DNA of 64,000 bases from Flavobacterium sp. (GTDB lineage Bacteria > Bacteroidota > Bacteroidia > Flavobacteriales > Flavobacteriaceae). Shown here piece after piece: positions 8,463 through 18,400 of the stretch; position 1 is the stretch's first letter; every line of letters begins with the position of its first letter. The stretch is from positions 24,254 through 88,253 of the forward strand of contig JASLID010000091.1 of NCBI GenBank assembly GCA_030153045.1, written 5' to 3'. The translations under genes and the position numbers were made by a program. The notes under the pieces are model-generated. The model worked only from the letters and a program-made list of their open reading frames with translations. It had not been told where the DNA came from and made no database searches.

Positions 8463-10838
8463 TTAGAGTTTAAAGTTGTATGAAACAGAAGGAACAATTC
8501 CGAAAATAGACAATTTTACGGCTTCGTTTACTCCAGTTTCTGAATTCTGTCTAAAGCTAATGGAAGCTGCATTTTTACGACTGTACAAATTGTAAATACT
8601 AAAAACCCATTCTGCTTTCCATTTTCTATTGACATTTTTTCTTGGGGTTAATGTTGCTGATACATCTAAATGATGGTAGGTTGGTAATCTGTTTTTGTTA
8701 CGCGAATTATAACTCGGTACAACCACGCCTTGATACACATATTTTCCTGAAGGATAGGTAACCGGTTGACCTGATTGTAATGAGAAATTGGCGCCAAAAT
8801 TCCATTTATCGTTTAATTTATAACCTCCGGTTACTGCTAAATTATGAGTTTTGTCGTAACCTGAGCGATACCAATTTCCGTTATTGATACCAATTTCCGT
8901 AGGAGTTCTACCTGGTGTTTGTTGCTCTGATTTGGATAAGGTATAAGCAATCCATCCGTTTAGTTTTCCGGTGTTTTTACGAAGTAGCATTTCGAGACCA
9001 TAGGAACGCATTCTTCCATTCAATATTACTTGTTCGATTGCTTCATTGGCAATTAAATCGGCACCATCGATGTAATCCATGCGATTTTGAATGCCTTTGT
9101 AATAAGTCTCTAATTCTAAAGTATACTTGTCTTCTTTAAAGTTGTTATAGTAACCCAAAGCAATCTGATCTGCAATTTGTGGTTTGATGTAATTATCACT
9201 AGGTGTCCAAACGTCTAATGGAGTTGGAGAGGCTGTATTTGAAACCAATTGTAAATACTGAACCATTCGATTGTAACTGAGTTTTACCGATTGATTATTG
9301 TTGATTTCATAAGACATGGCAAAACGTGGTTCGAAATAACCAAATTCTGCTATTTTTTTGTTCTTCCCAAAGTATTTTGTGGATGTAGGTTTTGCTTTGT
9401 CGTAAATTTTCAACTCTTCATCATAAACTACCGGTTGGTCGTTTTTGTAGTAGTTGATGGTTGATTGTCCTAATCTATAAAATTGACTATAACGCATTCC
9501 ATAAGAAATAGAAACTTTAGCGTCTATTTTTTGTTCAGCATCTATATAAACAGCAGGTTCAAAAGCATATTTTTTATCTAACTGACGAAAGTTGATTGCA
9601 GATTTATCATCAATAGGTTCAATGGTTCCCGGATTAAAGTTGTTGTAAATGGCATTGATACCGTAATTTAATTTTAATCTATCGGATAAGTAATGCTTGA
9701 AGTCGTATTTGATATTGTAGTTTTTAATTCCTGATTCCCAATTGAAACCAATAAAGTCTAAAACCAAACCGTAATAATAGTCGCTGTAAATTACAGATAA
9801 ATTAGAGAATAGTTTGTCTGAATAAAGATGATTCCAACGTAAGTTGAGCGTTGTATTTCCATACGTATTGGTAAAACTTTCGTTTAAAGAAAAAATATCT
9901 CTTCCAAAATAACCTGAAAGGTACAAGTTGTCATTTTTGTTGAGTTTGTAATTCAGTTTAGTATTCAAATCATAAAAATAAGCGACGTTTTTATTGTCGG
10001 TAAACTTTAAGAAAAGATGAGCGTATGAACCACGTCCTCCTACAAGAAATGATCCTTTTTCTTTTACAATGGGACCTTCGGCTAAAAGACGACTAGTAAT
10101 GAGTCCAATTCCCCCATTAACACTAAACTTGTTGCTGTTTCCGTCTTTTTGATAAATATCCAACACAGAAGAAGCTCTTCCTCCAAACCTCGCTGGAATT
10201 CCTCCTTTATACAATTTTAAATCTTTGATCGCATCAGGATTAAATACCGAAAAGAATCCAAAAACATGGGATGAATTATAAACTGTTGCTTCATCTAATA
10301 ATACTAAATTTTGATCTGCACCACCACCACGGACATTAAAACCTGATTGGCCTTCTCCAGCATTAGTTACACCAGGTAAAAATAAGAGTGATTTGATAAT
10401 ATCGACTTCACCTAAAACCATTGGCATTTGCTTGATGGTCGCAATGGAGAGCTTGTTGCTACTCATTTCAGGTTTGCGAATATTAGCCTTGATTTTATTA
10501 TCTGTAACTAAAATTTCATCGAGTTGCTTACTCTCTTCGCGGAGTTTGAAGTTTTGTTTGAGACTTTGTGTTAAACTTATTTTCTCTTCTGTTGTTTGAA
10601 AACCCACATAACTTGCAATAAGTGAATATTCGCCTTTAGGCAACGTTATGGAATAAAAGCCATATTCGTTTGAGGAGGCGAAAATATTAGTTCCCTTTAT
10701 TTGTAATGTGGCGCCAATAAGCGTTTCATTCGATTTTGCATCAGTGATTACTCCGCTAACAGTAAATTTTTCCTGAGAAAATACTGAAAACGAAAATGAT
10801 AGCGATAGCAATGCTATATAAACGTAGGATTTAGCCAT
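8463..10838 (-). CDS. TonB-dependent outer-membrane receptor with carboxypeptidase-regulatory-like N-terminal domain
   Basis: A TonB/ExbBD-energised outer-membrane importer. I start at ATG 10838 (MAKSYVYIALLSLSFSFSVFSQ, a type I signal peptide). A start 30 nt earlier would place a polar stretch in front of it. The mature protein begins with a carboxypeptidase-regulatory-like domain (about 25-105, VSGVITDAKSNETLIGATLQ). The plug follows (about 115-230, including SGFNVRGGGADQNLVLLDEA), then a 22-strand-type barrel ending in SVSYNFKL with a terminal aromatic-rich strand. The 791 residues are usual for non-SusC receptors paired with DUF4249. The substrate cannot be deduced. It heads a minus-strand operon with the DUF4249 lipoprotein and possibly the type B protein and TPK. 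Confidence 0.92.
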   Translation of the reverse strand: MAKSYVYIALLSLSFSFSVFSQEKFTVSGVITDAKSNETLIGATLQIKGTNIFASSNEYGFYSITLPKGEYSLIASYVGFQTTEEKISLTQSLKQNFKLREESKQLDEILVTDNKIKANIRKPEMSSNKLSIATIKQMPMVLGEVDIIKSLLFLPGVTNAGEGQSGFNVRGGGADQNLVLLDEATVYNSSHVFGFFSVFNPDAIKDLKLYKGGIPARFGGRASSVLDIYQKDGNSNKFSVNGGIGLITSRLLAEGPIVKEKGSFLVGGRGSYAHLFLKFTDNKNVAYFYDLNTKLNYKLNKNDNLYLSGYFGRDIFSLNESFTNTYGNTTLNLRWNHLYSDKLFSNLSVIYSDYYYGLVLDFIGFNWESGIKNYNIKYDFKHYLSDRLKLNYGINAIYNNFNPGTIEPIDDKSAINFRQLDKKYAFEPAVYIDAEQKIDAKVSISYGMRYSQFYRLGQSTINYYKNDQPVVYDEELKIYDKAKPTSTKYFGKNKKIAEFGYFEPRFAMSYEINNNQSVKLSYNRMVQYLQLVSNTASPTPLDVWTPSDNYIKPQIADQIALGYYNNFKEDKYTLELETYYKGIQNRMDYIDGADLIANEAIEQVILNGRMRSYGLEMLLRKNTGKLNGWIAYTLSKSEQQTPGRTPTEIGINNGNWYRSGYDKTHNLAVTGGYKLNDKWNFGANFSLQSGQPVTYPSGKYVYQGVVVPSYNSRNKNRLPTYHHLDVSATLTPRKNVNRKWKAEWVFSIYNLYSRKNAASISFRQNSETGVNEAVKLSIFGIVPSVSYNFKL

Positions 10839-10961
10839 AGAAGCTTTATTAAAAACAATGATATACAAAATTGGTGATTTTGTAGGAAATAATTGTTATA
10901 ATAAGGTAATAAAAAAAAGGATTATATTATCTTTTTGTACTGCTTTACAAGTTGATTGGTA

Positions 10962-10975
10962 CAAAGATATCTTTG
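10962..10975. promoter_or_regulatory. Perfect palindrome carrying divergent -7 boxes
   Basis: CAAAGATATCTTTG is a perfect 14-bp palindrome, so both strands read TATCTTTG (TAnnTTTG). On the minus strand it would start the TonB receptor transcript with a leader of about 117 nt. On the plus strand it would give a very long leader to the AraC-type gene. It could equally be an operator. The rest of 10839-11325 is AT-rich and gene-free; I see only this site and the promoter at 11253-11283 in it. Confidence 0.4.
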
Positions 10976-11252
10976 ATCTTAAAATTATGTATATTGAGTA
11001 TTAACTAAGAAAAAGAACAAAGATTTTAAAAATATAAAGAGTAGGTTTTGGGATGTTTTTTGAGATTTATAGCGTTTTCACAAAAAGGGTGTTTTAAGTT
11101 AAATGTGATATTTGTTTAAAATTAAGAATTTGTTTAATGGTATTCTTTATTAATTGATTAATTTGTGTAAATAGTTTAATAAAATAGACAAAATGAATGA
11201 AATAATTGAATTGAATGATGATTATTGTCGTTTGTTTTAAGGCTGGATGTTT

Positions 11253-11283
11253 TTTGTTGGTCTTCTAATAATCGATATATTTG
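11253..11283 (+). promoter_or_regulatory. Promoter of the TPR/AraC regulator
   Basis: TTTG at 11253-11256, a 19-nt spacer and TATATTTG at 11276-11283 match the Flavobacterium -33/-7 consensus in sequence and spacing. The start codon lies about 40 nt downstream. This is the best-formed promoter in the window. Confidence 0.6.
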
Positions 11284-11325
11284 TGTTAGGAATTTTTCAC
11301 TTAAAAAACACTGTAAATAAGACGA

Positions 11326-12900
11326 ATGCCTATGAAATACATAAGAGTTCAAGCTCAATTCTATTTACTAATTCTCCCCGTTATATTAGTATTGTTTTCT
11401 AATTCTATTGTTGCTCAAAGCGTTTCAAAACAACAACTTTTATTTAACGAAGCGGATAGTCTTGCTTTTTCCAACCCTGATGATGGTTTAAAGGTTGGTT
11501 TTCATTTATTAAAAACCAGTATTTCAAATCGTGATAAGGCAAAAATAAATTTATCAATAGCAAAGATTTACAGATTCAAAGGGGATCATAGCAATGCGCT
11601 TAATTATTTATTTGAAGCCAGTAAAGACAAAACTAATTTGCCTCTTGCTACTGCCATTGATATTTCTGTAAACAAAGCAGCCATTTTAAGAAGGTTATAT
11701 ATTGATGATCAATCAAACAAATACCTTAATGAAGCCGAGAAGCAAGTATTGGATTTAAAAGATGGAAAAGAAAAGTCTTATGCTAATGGATTGATAACTT
11801 TGGAAAAGACTATGATGTATATTGATAGGCAAAACTATGCAGATGCTCTTACATTTATCAAAAAGCAGAGTGTTGAAACAAATTATACGGATTTAAATTT
11901 ATGGTTTACCATTGTTCAGGGAAAAATTTATAGCGGGTTGGGGGATTTTGAAAAAGCTCAATTTTATTATGATAATGGTTTGCAACTGTTGAATAAAGTA
12001 AGTAAAAAAAATTACTTCGCCGAAATACATACTTTAAGTGGATTGGCTACAGTTTATTTTCATAAAAAAGAACATAGCAAAGCGATAGCAATGCTTTTAA
12101 AGGCATTGGAGGTTGACAAAATGTTTGGAAATTTATATTTATCTGAAGCGATTAACAATCAATTGATTGCTAATTATATAGCGATAAATGACAAAGAAAA
12201 TTATAAATTACGCAACACTGCTTTTTTAAAAGTAAGTAAAGAAGTTGAAAACATTGAACAGGAATCTATTAACACAGCTTACAATCTTATTTCGCAGGAA
12301 TATGAAGATTATTATGGTTCCAAAAAGCAAAGTTATGCCAACCGACTTTATATCTTGTTGTCTATTTTCGTTTTAGGAGTGATTATTACCGTTGTTTTTT
12401 GGTTTAAATTTCATTCGAAAAAGAAACGATTAGGAGAAATTATTAATTATTTAGAAATTACCAGACATAATCTGATTAGTCGCTACACAGAGAAAAAGGA
12501 TACAGGTAAAAAAATATCGATACCGCAAGAAACCGAACAGTTATTGTTGAACAAGTTGAAGCGATTTGAAAGTTCAAAGCGATACATCAATAATGACATG
12601 TCACTTGCCGTACTTGCAGGTCAGTTTGAAACCAATACCAAGTACTTATCCGAAGTTATAAATAAGCATTACAACGTTAATTTTAATACTTATATTAATA
12701 AACTCCGTATTGGTTTTATTGTAGAAAAGTTGAAATCAGATTCTAATTTTATGAATTATAAGATTAGCTATTTGGCAGAAGCTTGTGGATTTTCATCACA
12801 CAGTAGTTTTGCTACCGTTTTTAAATCAATAACCGGAATTGCCCCAATAACTTTTATTGAACTTCTGAAAGATGAAAAAGAGGCCATTCACTCTAATTAA
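11326..12900 (+). CDS. TPR-containing, membrane-anchored AraC-family transcriptional regulator
   Basis: A 524-residue one-component regulator. A signal peptide or N-terminal anchor (ending NSIVAQS) is followed by a helical TPR array at about 40-330, which would be periplasmic. One membrane span lies at about 342-364 (ILLSIFVLGVIITVVFWF), then a short linker and a cytoplasmic AraC-type DNA-binding domain with two helix-turn-helix units at about 420-515 (LAVLAGQFETNTKYLSEVIN and YLAEACGFSSHSSFATVFK). Such regulators are common in Bacteroidota. ATG 11332 is an equally good start. The next gene, also TPR plus membrane span, begins 7 nt after the stop. Its position at the head of the adhesin locus makes it a candidate regulator of the shared leader element there, which is inference. 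Confidence 0.88.
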   Translation: MPMKYIRVQAQFYLLILPVILVLFSNSIVAQSVSKQQLLFNEADSLAFSNPDDGLKVGFHLLKTSISNRDKAKINLSIAKIYRFKGDHSNALNYLFEASKDKTNLPLATAIDISVNKAAILRRLYIDDQSNKYLNEAEKQVLDLKDGKEKSYANGLITLEKTMMYIDRQNYADALTFIKKQSVETNYTDLNLWFTIVQGKIYSGLGDFEKAQFYYDNGLQLLNKVSKKNYFAEIHTLSGLATVYFHKKEHSKAIAMLLKALEVDKMFGNLYLSEAINNQLIANYIAINDKENYKLRNTAFLKVSKEVENIEQESINTAYNLISQEYEDYYGSKKQSYANRLYILLSIFVLGVIITVVFWFKFHSKKKRLGEIINYLEITRHNLISRYTEKKDTGKKISIPQETEQLLLNKLKRFESSKRYINNDMSLAVLAGQFETNTKYLSEVINKHYNVNFNTYINKLRIGFIVEKLKSDSNFMNYKISYLAEACGFSSHSSFATVFKSITGIAPITFIELLKDEKEAIHSN

Positions 12901-12907
12901 GACTGTC

Positions 12908-14077
12908 ATGAGATTACATTATAACTTATTTGTTTTCGTTTTTCTTTTAACAGGTTTTATGCTGTTTAATGGTACTTTATATGCCCAGAATTCCAAGTGG
13001 TTGGATAGCATTATTAAAGTCAGTGCTTCTGAAATGTACACCAATCCAGATAAGGTGATTGCTTCCGGAAATAGGGTTGTAAAAAAAGCAGGAAATGATG
13101 TTGATACCAAAATTCGGGGGTACAAATTGATTGCAGATGGATATTCTTCAAAACGAGATTATCAGAAAGCATTGGAGTATATTAATAAAGCCAATCAACT
13201 TTTACCTCAATCAAAAGATGAACTTTTAAAAATAAGTGTTGTTAGTAAAGCTACGATTCAATACCATCAGTTGAAGATTTACGACAAAGCAATTCAGTCT
13301 CTGGATCAAGTAGAACGAATGTGTTTGGATTATCCTGTTCGTGATTCGGTTCGTGTTATTTTGGGTAAAAATTTTATTGTACGAGGATTTATTTATAAAG
13401 AAAAATTAAATTGTGATATAGCCATTAGTTTTTTTGATAGAGGTATTAACGAAATTTTGAAGTCTAAAAAAATAATGCTAAATGGCAACAGTTTAAGTAT
13501 CGCAAAATACAATAAAGGAAATTGTTATCTGTTAATGTCTGATAACAAGTCGGCAATACGTAATTTTAAGGAGTCTATTGATCATGCCAGACAAATCAAT
13601 GCCAACAGTCTTCAGGCTTTCGCCCAAAAAGGATTAGCACAGGTTTATACATTGGAGGGAAAATACAATGAGGCAATTACTACATTGCAGGAAGCTCAGA
13701 AAATTTCAAGTAATGTAAATGATTTGGTTTTGAATCAGGAAATCTATAAAGGTTTATCGGAGAATTATTTGGCAGTCAATCAATGGGATAATTATAAAAA
13801 TTATCGTTTAAAGTATTTGAAAACTCAAACTAAATTAAAGGAAAGTGAGAGGAAATCTATCGGTGATTCATTAAATGTGATTGAAAAAGAAGAAGATAAA
13901 AAGTATGAAACCTATATTTCTAATTTTTTTACTGGCTTCGTAATTGCTGTTTTAAGTTTGATTTTCGTTATTATTCTTTTTATTTTATCGATAAGAAAAT
14001 CCAAACAATCGATAGAAAATCTTCAGAAAGTGGTTAAAAACCTACAAAACGAGAAGCCAGTAAATGACGGTGAATAA
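12908..14077 (+). CDS. TPR-repeat membrane protein, companion of the AraC-type regulator
   Basis: A 389-residue protein starting at ATG 12908 (MRLHYNLFVFVFLLTGFMLFNGTLYAQ, a signal peptide). An in-frame ATG at 12872 would overlap the upstream gene and add a basic non-signal stretch. TPR-like helices fill about 30-330 (for example YQKALEYINKANQLLP and YNEAITTLQEAQKIS). A single membrane span follows at about 340-362, then a short cytoplasmic tail (KSKQSIENLQKVVKNLQNE), probably coiled coil. The layout mirrors the upstream regulator but has no DNA-binding domain. The two are clearly cotranscribed, so it may modulate or heterodimerise with that regulator; no function is proven. Confidence 0.75.
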   Translation: MRLHYNLFVFVFLLTGFMLFNGTLYAQNSKWLDSIIKVSASEMYTNPDKVIASGNRVVKKAGNDVDTKIRGYKLIADGYSSKRDYQKALEYINKANQLLPQSKDELLKISVVSKATIQYHQLKIYDKAIQSLDQVERMCLDYPVRDSVRVILGKNFIVRGFIYKEKLNCDIAISFFDRGINEILKSKKIMLNGNSLSIAKYNKGNCYLLMSDNKSAIRNFKESIDHARQINANSLQAFAQKGLAQVYTLEGKYNEAITTLQEAQKISSNVNDLVLNQEIYKGLSENYLAVNQWDNYKNYRLKYLKTQTKLKESERKSIGDSLNVIEKEEDKKYETYISNFFTGFVIAVLSLIFVIILFILSIRKSKQSIENLQKVVKNLQNEKPVNDGE

Positions 14078-14132
14078 AGAGCTTTTTCTGTATGTTAAGT
14101 CTTGATTTGTAGTCTTATAAGATATTTTTAGG

Positions 14133-14200
14133 GCTTTAAAAATTCGGTAAACTGTAAATGTGTTTTTCATATTGGCATAGCTCAAGTAATTATTTTTGGC
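14133..14200 (+). promoter_or_regulatory. Shared adhesin-locus leader element, copy A
   Basis: GCTTTAAAAATTCGGTAAAC at 14133-14152 is followed by TGTAAAT, about 26 nt, and GTAATTATTTTTGGC, which contains TATTTTTG (14191-14198, TAnnTTTG). Two further copies precede adhesin 1 and the type A adhesin with the same spacing. The ATG of the collar-like gene is 87 nt after the start of TTCGGTAAACT. The upstream core would lie near -54, where an activator could bind. Confidence 0.6.
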
Positions 14201-14229
14201 GCTAAATCCAAATTGAAATTACTTTTAAG

Positions 14230-14985
14230 ATGAAAACCTTTTTCTGTTCTATTTTAATATTTAGTGCCTTTTTGGTCAAAGCACAAGTAGGTATTGGCAC
14301 CACTAACCCACAGGCTACTTTAGATGTTCGGGAAGCTAATCCAGCTGTGCCAAATGCCACTGCTGGTATTGCGATCCCTCAGGTTACTGTTTTACCCACT
14401 TTGGGAAATAGGGCAGGACAATTAATTTATTTGACAACAACCAATTTATATTATTTTTATGATGGTAGTTTCTGGAATCCTTTAAATAAACAGATTTTTA
14501 CTATTGGCGATGTTAAATATGGATATCAAAACACAGATCATAGCGGTTGGATTTTATTAAATGGAAGACTAAAAAGTACTTTAACAGCCAATCAACAAGC
14601 TAATGCTACTTTATTAGGAATTGGTGCTAATTTACCTAATATAGCTGATAAAAATATTGTTGGTGTGAGTGGTACAAAAGCATTAAATTCAACCAATGGC
14701 AGTTCTTCAGTAACTATTAATCAAAACCAATTGCCGAACGTTACACTTACAACAAGTTCTGATGGTGCGCATACACATAAAGCTGGAAAGGCGGCAAGCA
14801 TGCTTGTTTCTTTTGGATTTAGTCAAACTTTATCTCCGTCGGCTGTTGGAGATGATGAAGATACTTCAAGCGCTGGATCGCATAGCCACACCACATCATC
14901 TATTAATGGGAATGTAGCACAGCAACCTTTAAACATTCAAAATCCTTATATAGCATTAAATGGATTTATTTATTTAGGGCTCTAA
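14230..14985 (+). CDS. Secreted phage-tail-collar-like protein
   Basis: A 251-residue exported protein. The signal peptide MKTFFCSILIFSAFLVKAQ is followed by VGIGTTNPQATLDV, the N-terminal repeat motif common in Bacteroidota surface proteins that resemble phage tail fibres. A region resembling a tail collar domain follows: GWILLNGR, LGIGANLPNIADKN, a HTH...SHSHTT His-rich loop, and the C-terminal QNPYIALNGFIYLGL. I see no T9SS sorting domain. There are no phage genes around it, so it is unlikely to be part of a prophage. It carries the same leader element as the adhesin genes and is followed by a good terminator, so it is an independent unit of the same regulon. Function unknown, possibly adhesion. 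Confidence 0.75.
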   Translation: MKTFFCSILIFSAFLVKAQVGIGTTNPQATLDVREANPAVPNATAGIAIPQVTVLPTLGNRAGQLIYLTTTNLYYFYDGSFWNPLNKQIFTIGDVKYGYQNTDHSGWILLNGRLKSTLTANQQANATLLGIGANLPNIADKNIVGVSGTKALNSTNGSSSVTINQNQLPNVTLTTSSDGAHTHKAGKAASMLVSFGFSQTLSPSAVGDDEDTSSAGSHSHTTSSINGNVAQQPLNIQNPYIALNGFIYLGL

Positions 14986-15008
14986 AAAGCATAAAATGTA
15001 AAATTGAT

Positions 15009-15040
15009 AGGTTCAGCTAAATTTAAGCTGGACCTTTTTT
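15009..15040 (+). terminator. Intrinsic terminator after the collar-like gene
   Basis: The 10-bp stem AGGTTCAGCT / AGCTGGACCT (one G-T pair) with a 7-nt loop is followed by a T run. It lies 24 nt past the stop codon. The remainder up to the next leader element (15041-15300) is very AT-rich, with no gene seen. Confidence 0.8.
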
Positions 15041-15301
15041 ATTGTTTTTTTGATTTCAATTTATATAAAAAAACAGAATATGATATTTTTAACTTTTTCT
15101 ATGATGATATAACAATCTATTTTATTTTTTTAATTGATGTTATTTTATTTATAATTTCAACAGAATAATTTTCTAAAAGCAATTAAAATCATTAAAAATA
15201 TAAGTAAAATCTTACAACATATTAAAAATTTTATAAAGACAAAATCAGACATTAATTGAATGCTAATTTGCTTATAATTAATCTTTTATGTTTTTTTAAA
15301 A

Positions 15302-15388
15302 GCTTTTAAAATTCGGTAAACTACAAAGACAATCATTTAAATTACATAGTTACTATAATTAGTTTTATGGCAAAACCATTAACCAATT
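15302..15388 (+). promoter_or_regulatory. Shared adhesin-locus leader element, copy B
   Basis: GCTTTTAAAATTCGGTAAAC starts at 15302, then TACAAAG, 25 nt, TATAATTAGTTTTATGGCAA and ATTAACCAATTAAG just before the start of adhesin 1. Relative to copy C the spacing is identical and most bases downstream of the core also match. The -7 position reads TAGTTTTA, slightly off consensus. Confidence 0.6.
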
Positions 15389-15401
15389 AAGTGCAATGAA
15401 A

Positions 15402-18400
15402 ATGCAAAAAAAAACCGCATTAACTAATTTAACTATGTTGCGGAGTTGCTTTCCTGATTTTCTATTAAGATCTGAAGAGAATCAATTTCACAGTTTACTA
15501 AAAATGAAAATTTTCTCTTTCATTTTTTTTTTGATTGCTATCTCAGGATATAGCCAATTAGCTGTAGAAAATTTTGAAGGAGGAATTCCACCGCCATCCT
15601 GGGCGTTATTTCAAAATGCTGTCGGTAATTCATCTTGGGGTATTTCATCTGATGGATATTTAGGTGGTAATGCTGCAATGATTAACCCGGCTTCCGAAAA
15701 CATAGGGGCTGGGAATACAGCAGAATATTATATGGTAACTCCTTTGGTAACTTTACCAGCAAATGGAGAAATTCGTTTTTTTACTAAACAGGGTAATGTT
15801 ACTGATAATGGTACCATTTATCAACTGAGACTTTCCACATCCAATCAACTGGATATTAATGGATACTCGACTGTATTACAATCTTGGACAGAAGCAGAAC
15901 TTAATACAGGTTCTCCAACCAGTTATGAGGAAAAAATAGTTCCAATTCCAAACAGTATTGTTCCAGGATTAAATGTTTATATCGCTTTTGTAGCCATTAA
16001 TACCCAATCTGGAGTTTCTCCAAGCGGAGACAGCTGGTTTGTAGACAACGTAAAAGTAATAGAATCATGTGTGGATATTTCGAGTTCTGATGTCACTTTT
16101 AACAATGTTACTTTAAGTGGGGCTGATATCGCATGGACTCATCCTACAGCGACAAATTTCGAAATTCAACTTTTACCGGCAGGAGGAACACCAGCGGCGA
16201 CAGGAACGACTGTGTCTGGTTTTTCATACTCTTTTTCGTCTTTACCAGCAAATACTGATTATGACGTATACATAAAATCATATTGTCCTAATTCTTATTT
16301 CAGTAATTGGGCCGGTCCTTTTAGTTTCAGTACTCTTCAGTTTGGAGATACTTGTGGAACTCCTTTAGTTATTTCAAACTTAATTGCACCTTACATAAGT
16401 ACGGATAACTTAAATAATTTCGCTACCAGTGGCGTGGAAATGACCACCCCAGGTTCAGGGTGTATAACATCGACTTACAATTATGCCTATGGAGGGAAAG
16501 CATTTTATTCCTACACTCCAAGTACTTCTGGAGCGATAAAGATTACTTTGACTTCAACAGAAGGTTACACAGGACTTTTTGTTTACCAAGGTTGTGCTAA
16601 TGTTGGAATTAGTTGTCTTGAAGGCGAAGGAAATTCGACAAATGCACCACGAATCATTAATTTGCAAGTGACTGCAGGTATCAATTATATCATTTTAGTT
16701 TCTTCTAACTATTACGGTATGTCTGATGTGCCTTATACGTTGAGAGTAGAGGAAACACCATGTCCAATTCCTTTCGATATTACTACTTCAAATATCTTAC
16801 AGACAAGTACAAAATTGTCATGGAGCAATCTGGGTAATTATGCAACTTCTTGGGAATATGTGGTGCAACCAGAAGGAACGGGTTTGCCTACAGGTTCAGG
16901 TATAGCAACTATATCTAATGTCGCTAATATAGTAAACACTGGATTGACAGCCGGAACAAACTATGAAGTATATGTAAGAGCGAATTGTGGTTCTGGATTT
17001 ACTGAATGGAGTACTCCGTATAATTTCGCTACACAATGTGTAACTTTTACGACTCCATACTTTGAAGATTTTAATACAGCAAACAGCACAACACCACTTT
17101 CTTGCTGGTATCGAGTAGACAAAAATAACGATGGAACTGCTTGGAGTTACCAGTTAGAAGGTGAACCATCTATTTATACTGGTGATACAACAGGAAACAA
17201 TAATGATTTATTCGTTTCTCCTCAAATTGATCTTTCAGGAGCGCCAAAGAGATTACGATTTAAATATAGAACATCAGGAGATAATAGTGTGTTTTCAGTA
17301 GTGTTATCGACAACTGGAGTTGGTGCAGATGAATTTACAACGGTACTACTAGCAGAGAATGCTTATAGTACAAACTGGGAATATGTTGAAAAAATAGTAA
17401 ATATTCCGACTTCGATAACTGGTCTTGTCAACATTGCTTGGTATGTTAGTCCAAGTGCTAATGAGATGGCATATAGATTGACTATTGACGATGTTTATGT
17501 AGAAGATAAACCTGCTTGCTCTGATCCGATAAGACCAATTGCACAAAACATTACAACAACAACCGCTGACCTTTCGTGGGAAATTGGTGATGTTGAAACG
17601 CAATGGGAAGTAGCAATACAACCGTTAGGAACGGGATTGCCAACAGGTAACGGAGTTCTTGTGAATGCAAATCCTTATCCGGCAACTAATTTAGATCCTG
17701 CCACCCGATACGAATATTATGTAAGAGCTTATTGTTCTTCAACACAAACGAGTAGCTGGGTTGGGCCTTTCAATTTTACAACGCTGTGTACATCATTTCC
17801 TACTCCTTTTTATGAAAGTTTTGATGATAGTGATATTAATACCAAAAAATTCTGTTGGTCAGTAAATAATGTTAATGGAGATGATGCTGAATGGCGTATG
17901 AATGCACAGTATCCTTCAATTGAAAGTGCTGGGTTTTGGATGCCAACCTCAGATTATGATGACTGGTTGATTTCACCAGCTATTAATGTTGTTGGAACAA
18001 AAGCATTGAAGTTCAAATACAGAGCTACGTATTCTATTTTCTCTCTTGCATCGAGATTTGGAGTTGAAGTGTTAATTTCAACAACAGATAACAATCCATC
18101 TAGTTTTACAGTTTTAGGGCCATTAATGGAATTTACTAATACTAGTTTTCTGGAAAAAGCATTATATTTTACTGCAAATGGTCCGGTTTATATAGCATTT
18201 AGAGTACCTCCACATTTTTCTTTAGAGGCAGGGACTTCTATTTTGCAAATTGATGATGTGATTATTGAAGACGCTCCGGCTTGTCCAAATCCATCTGATT
18301 TAAAAGCAACAAATATTGTTCAAAATGGAGCTTCACTTTCTTGGAGTCAAGGTTATCAAGAACAGTCATGGGATATTGTTGTACAGCCAATGGGTGCAGG

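Noticed and set aside
14230..14985. Tail-collar-like protein as a sign of a prophage
   Set aside because: It has a signal peptide, shares its leader with the adhesin genes, and no other phage gene is near.
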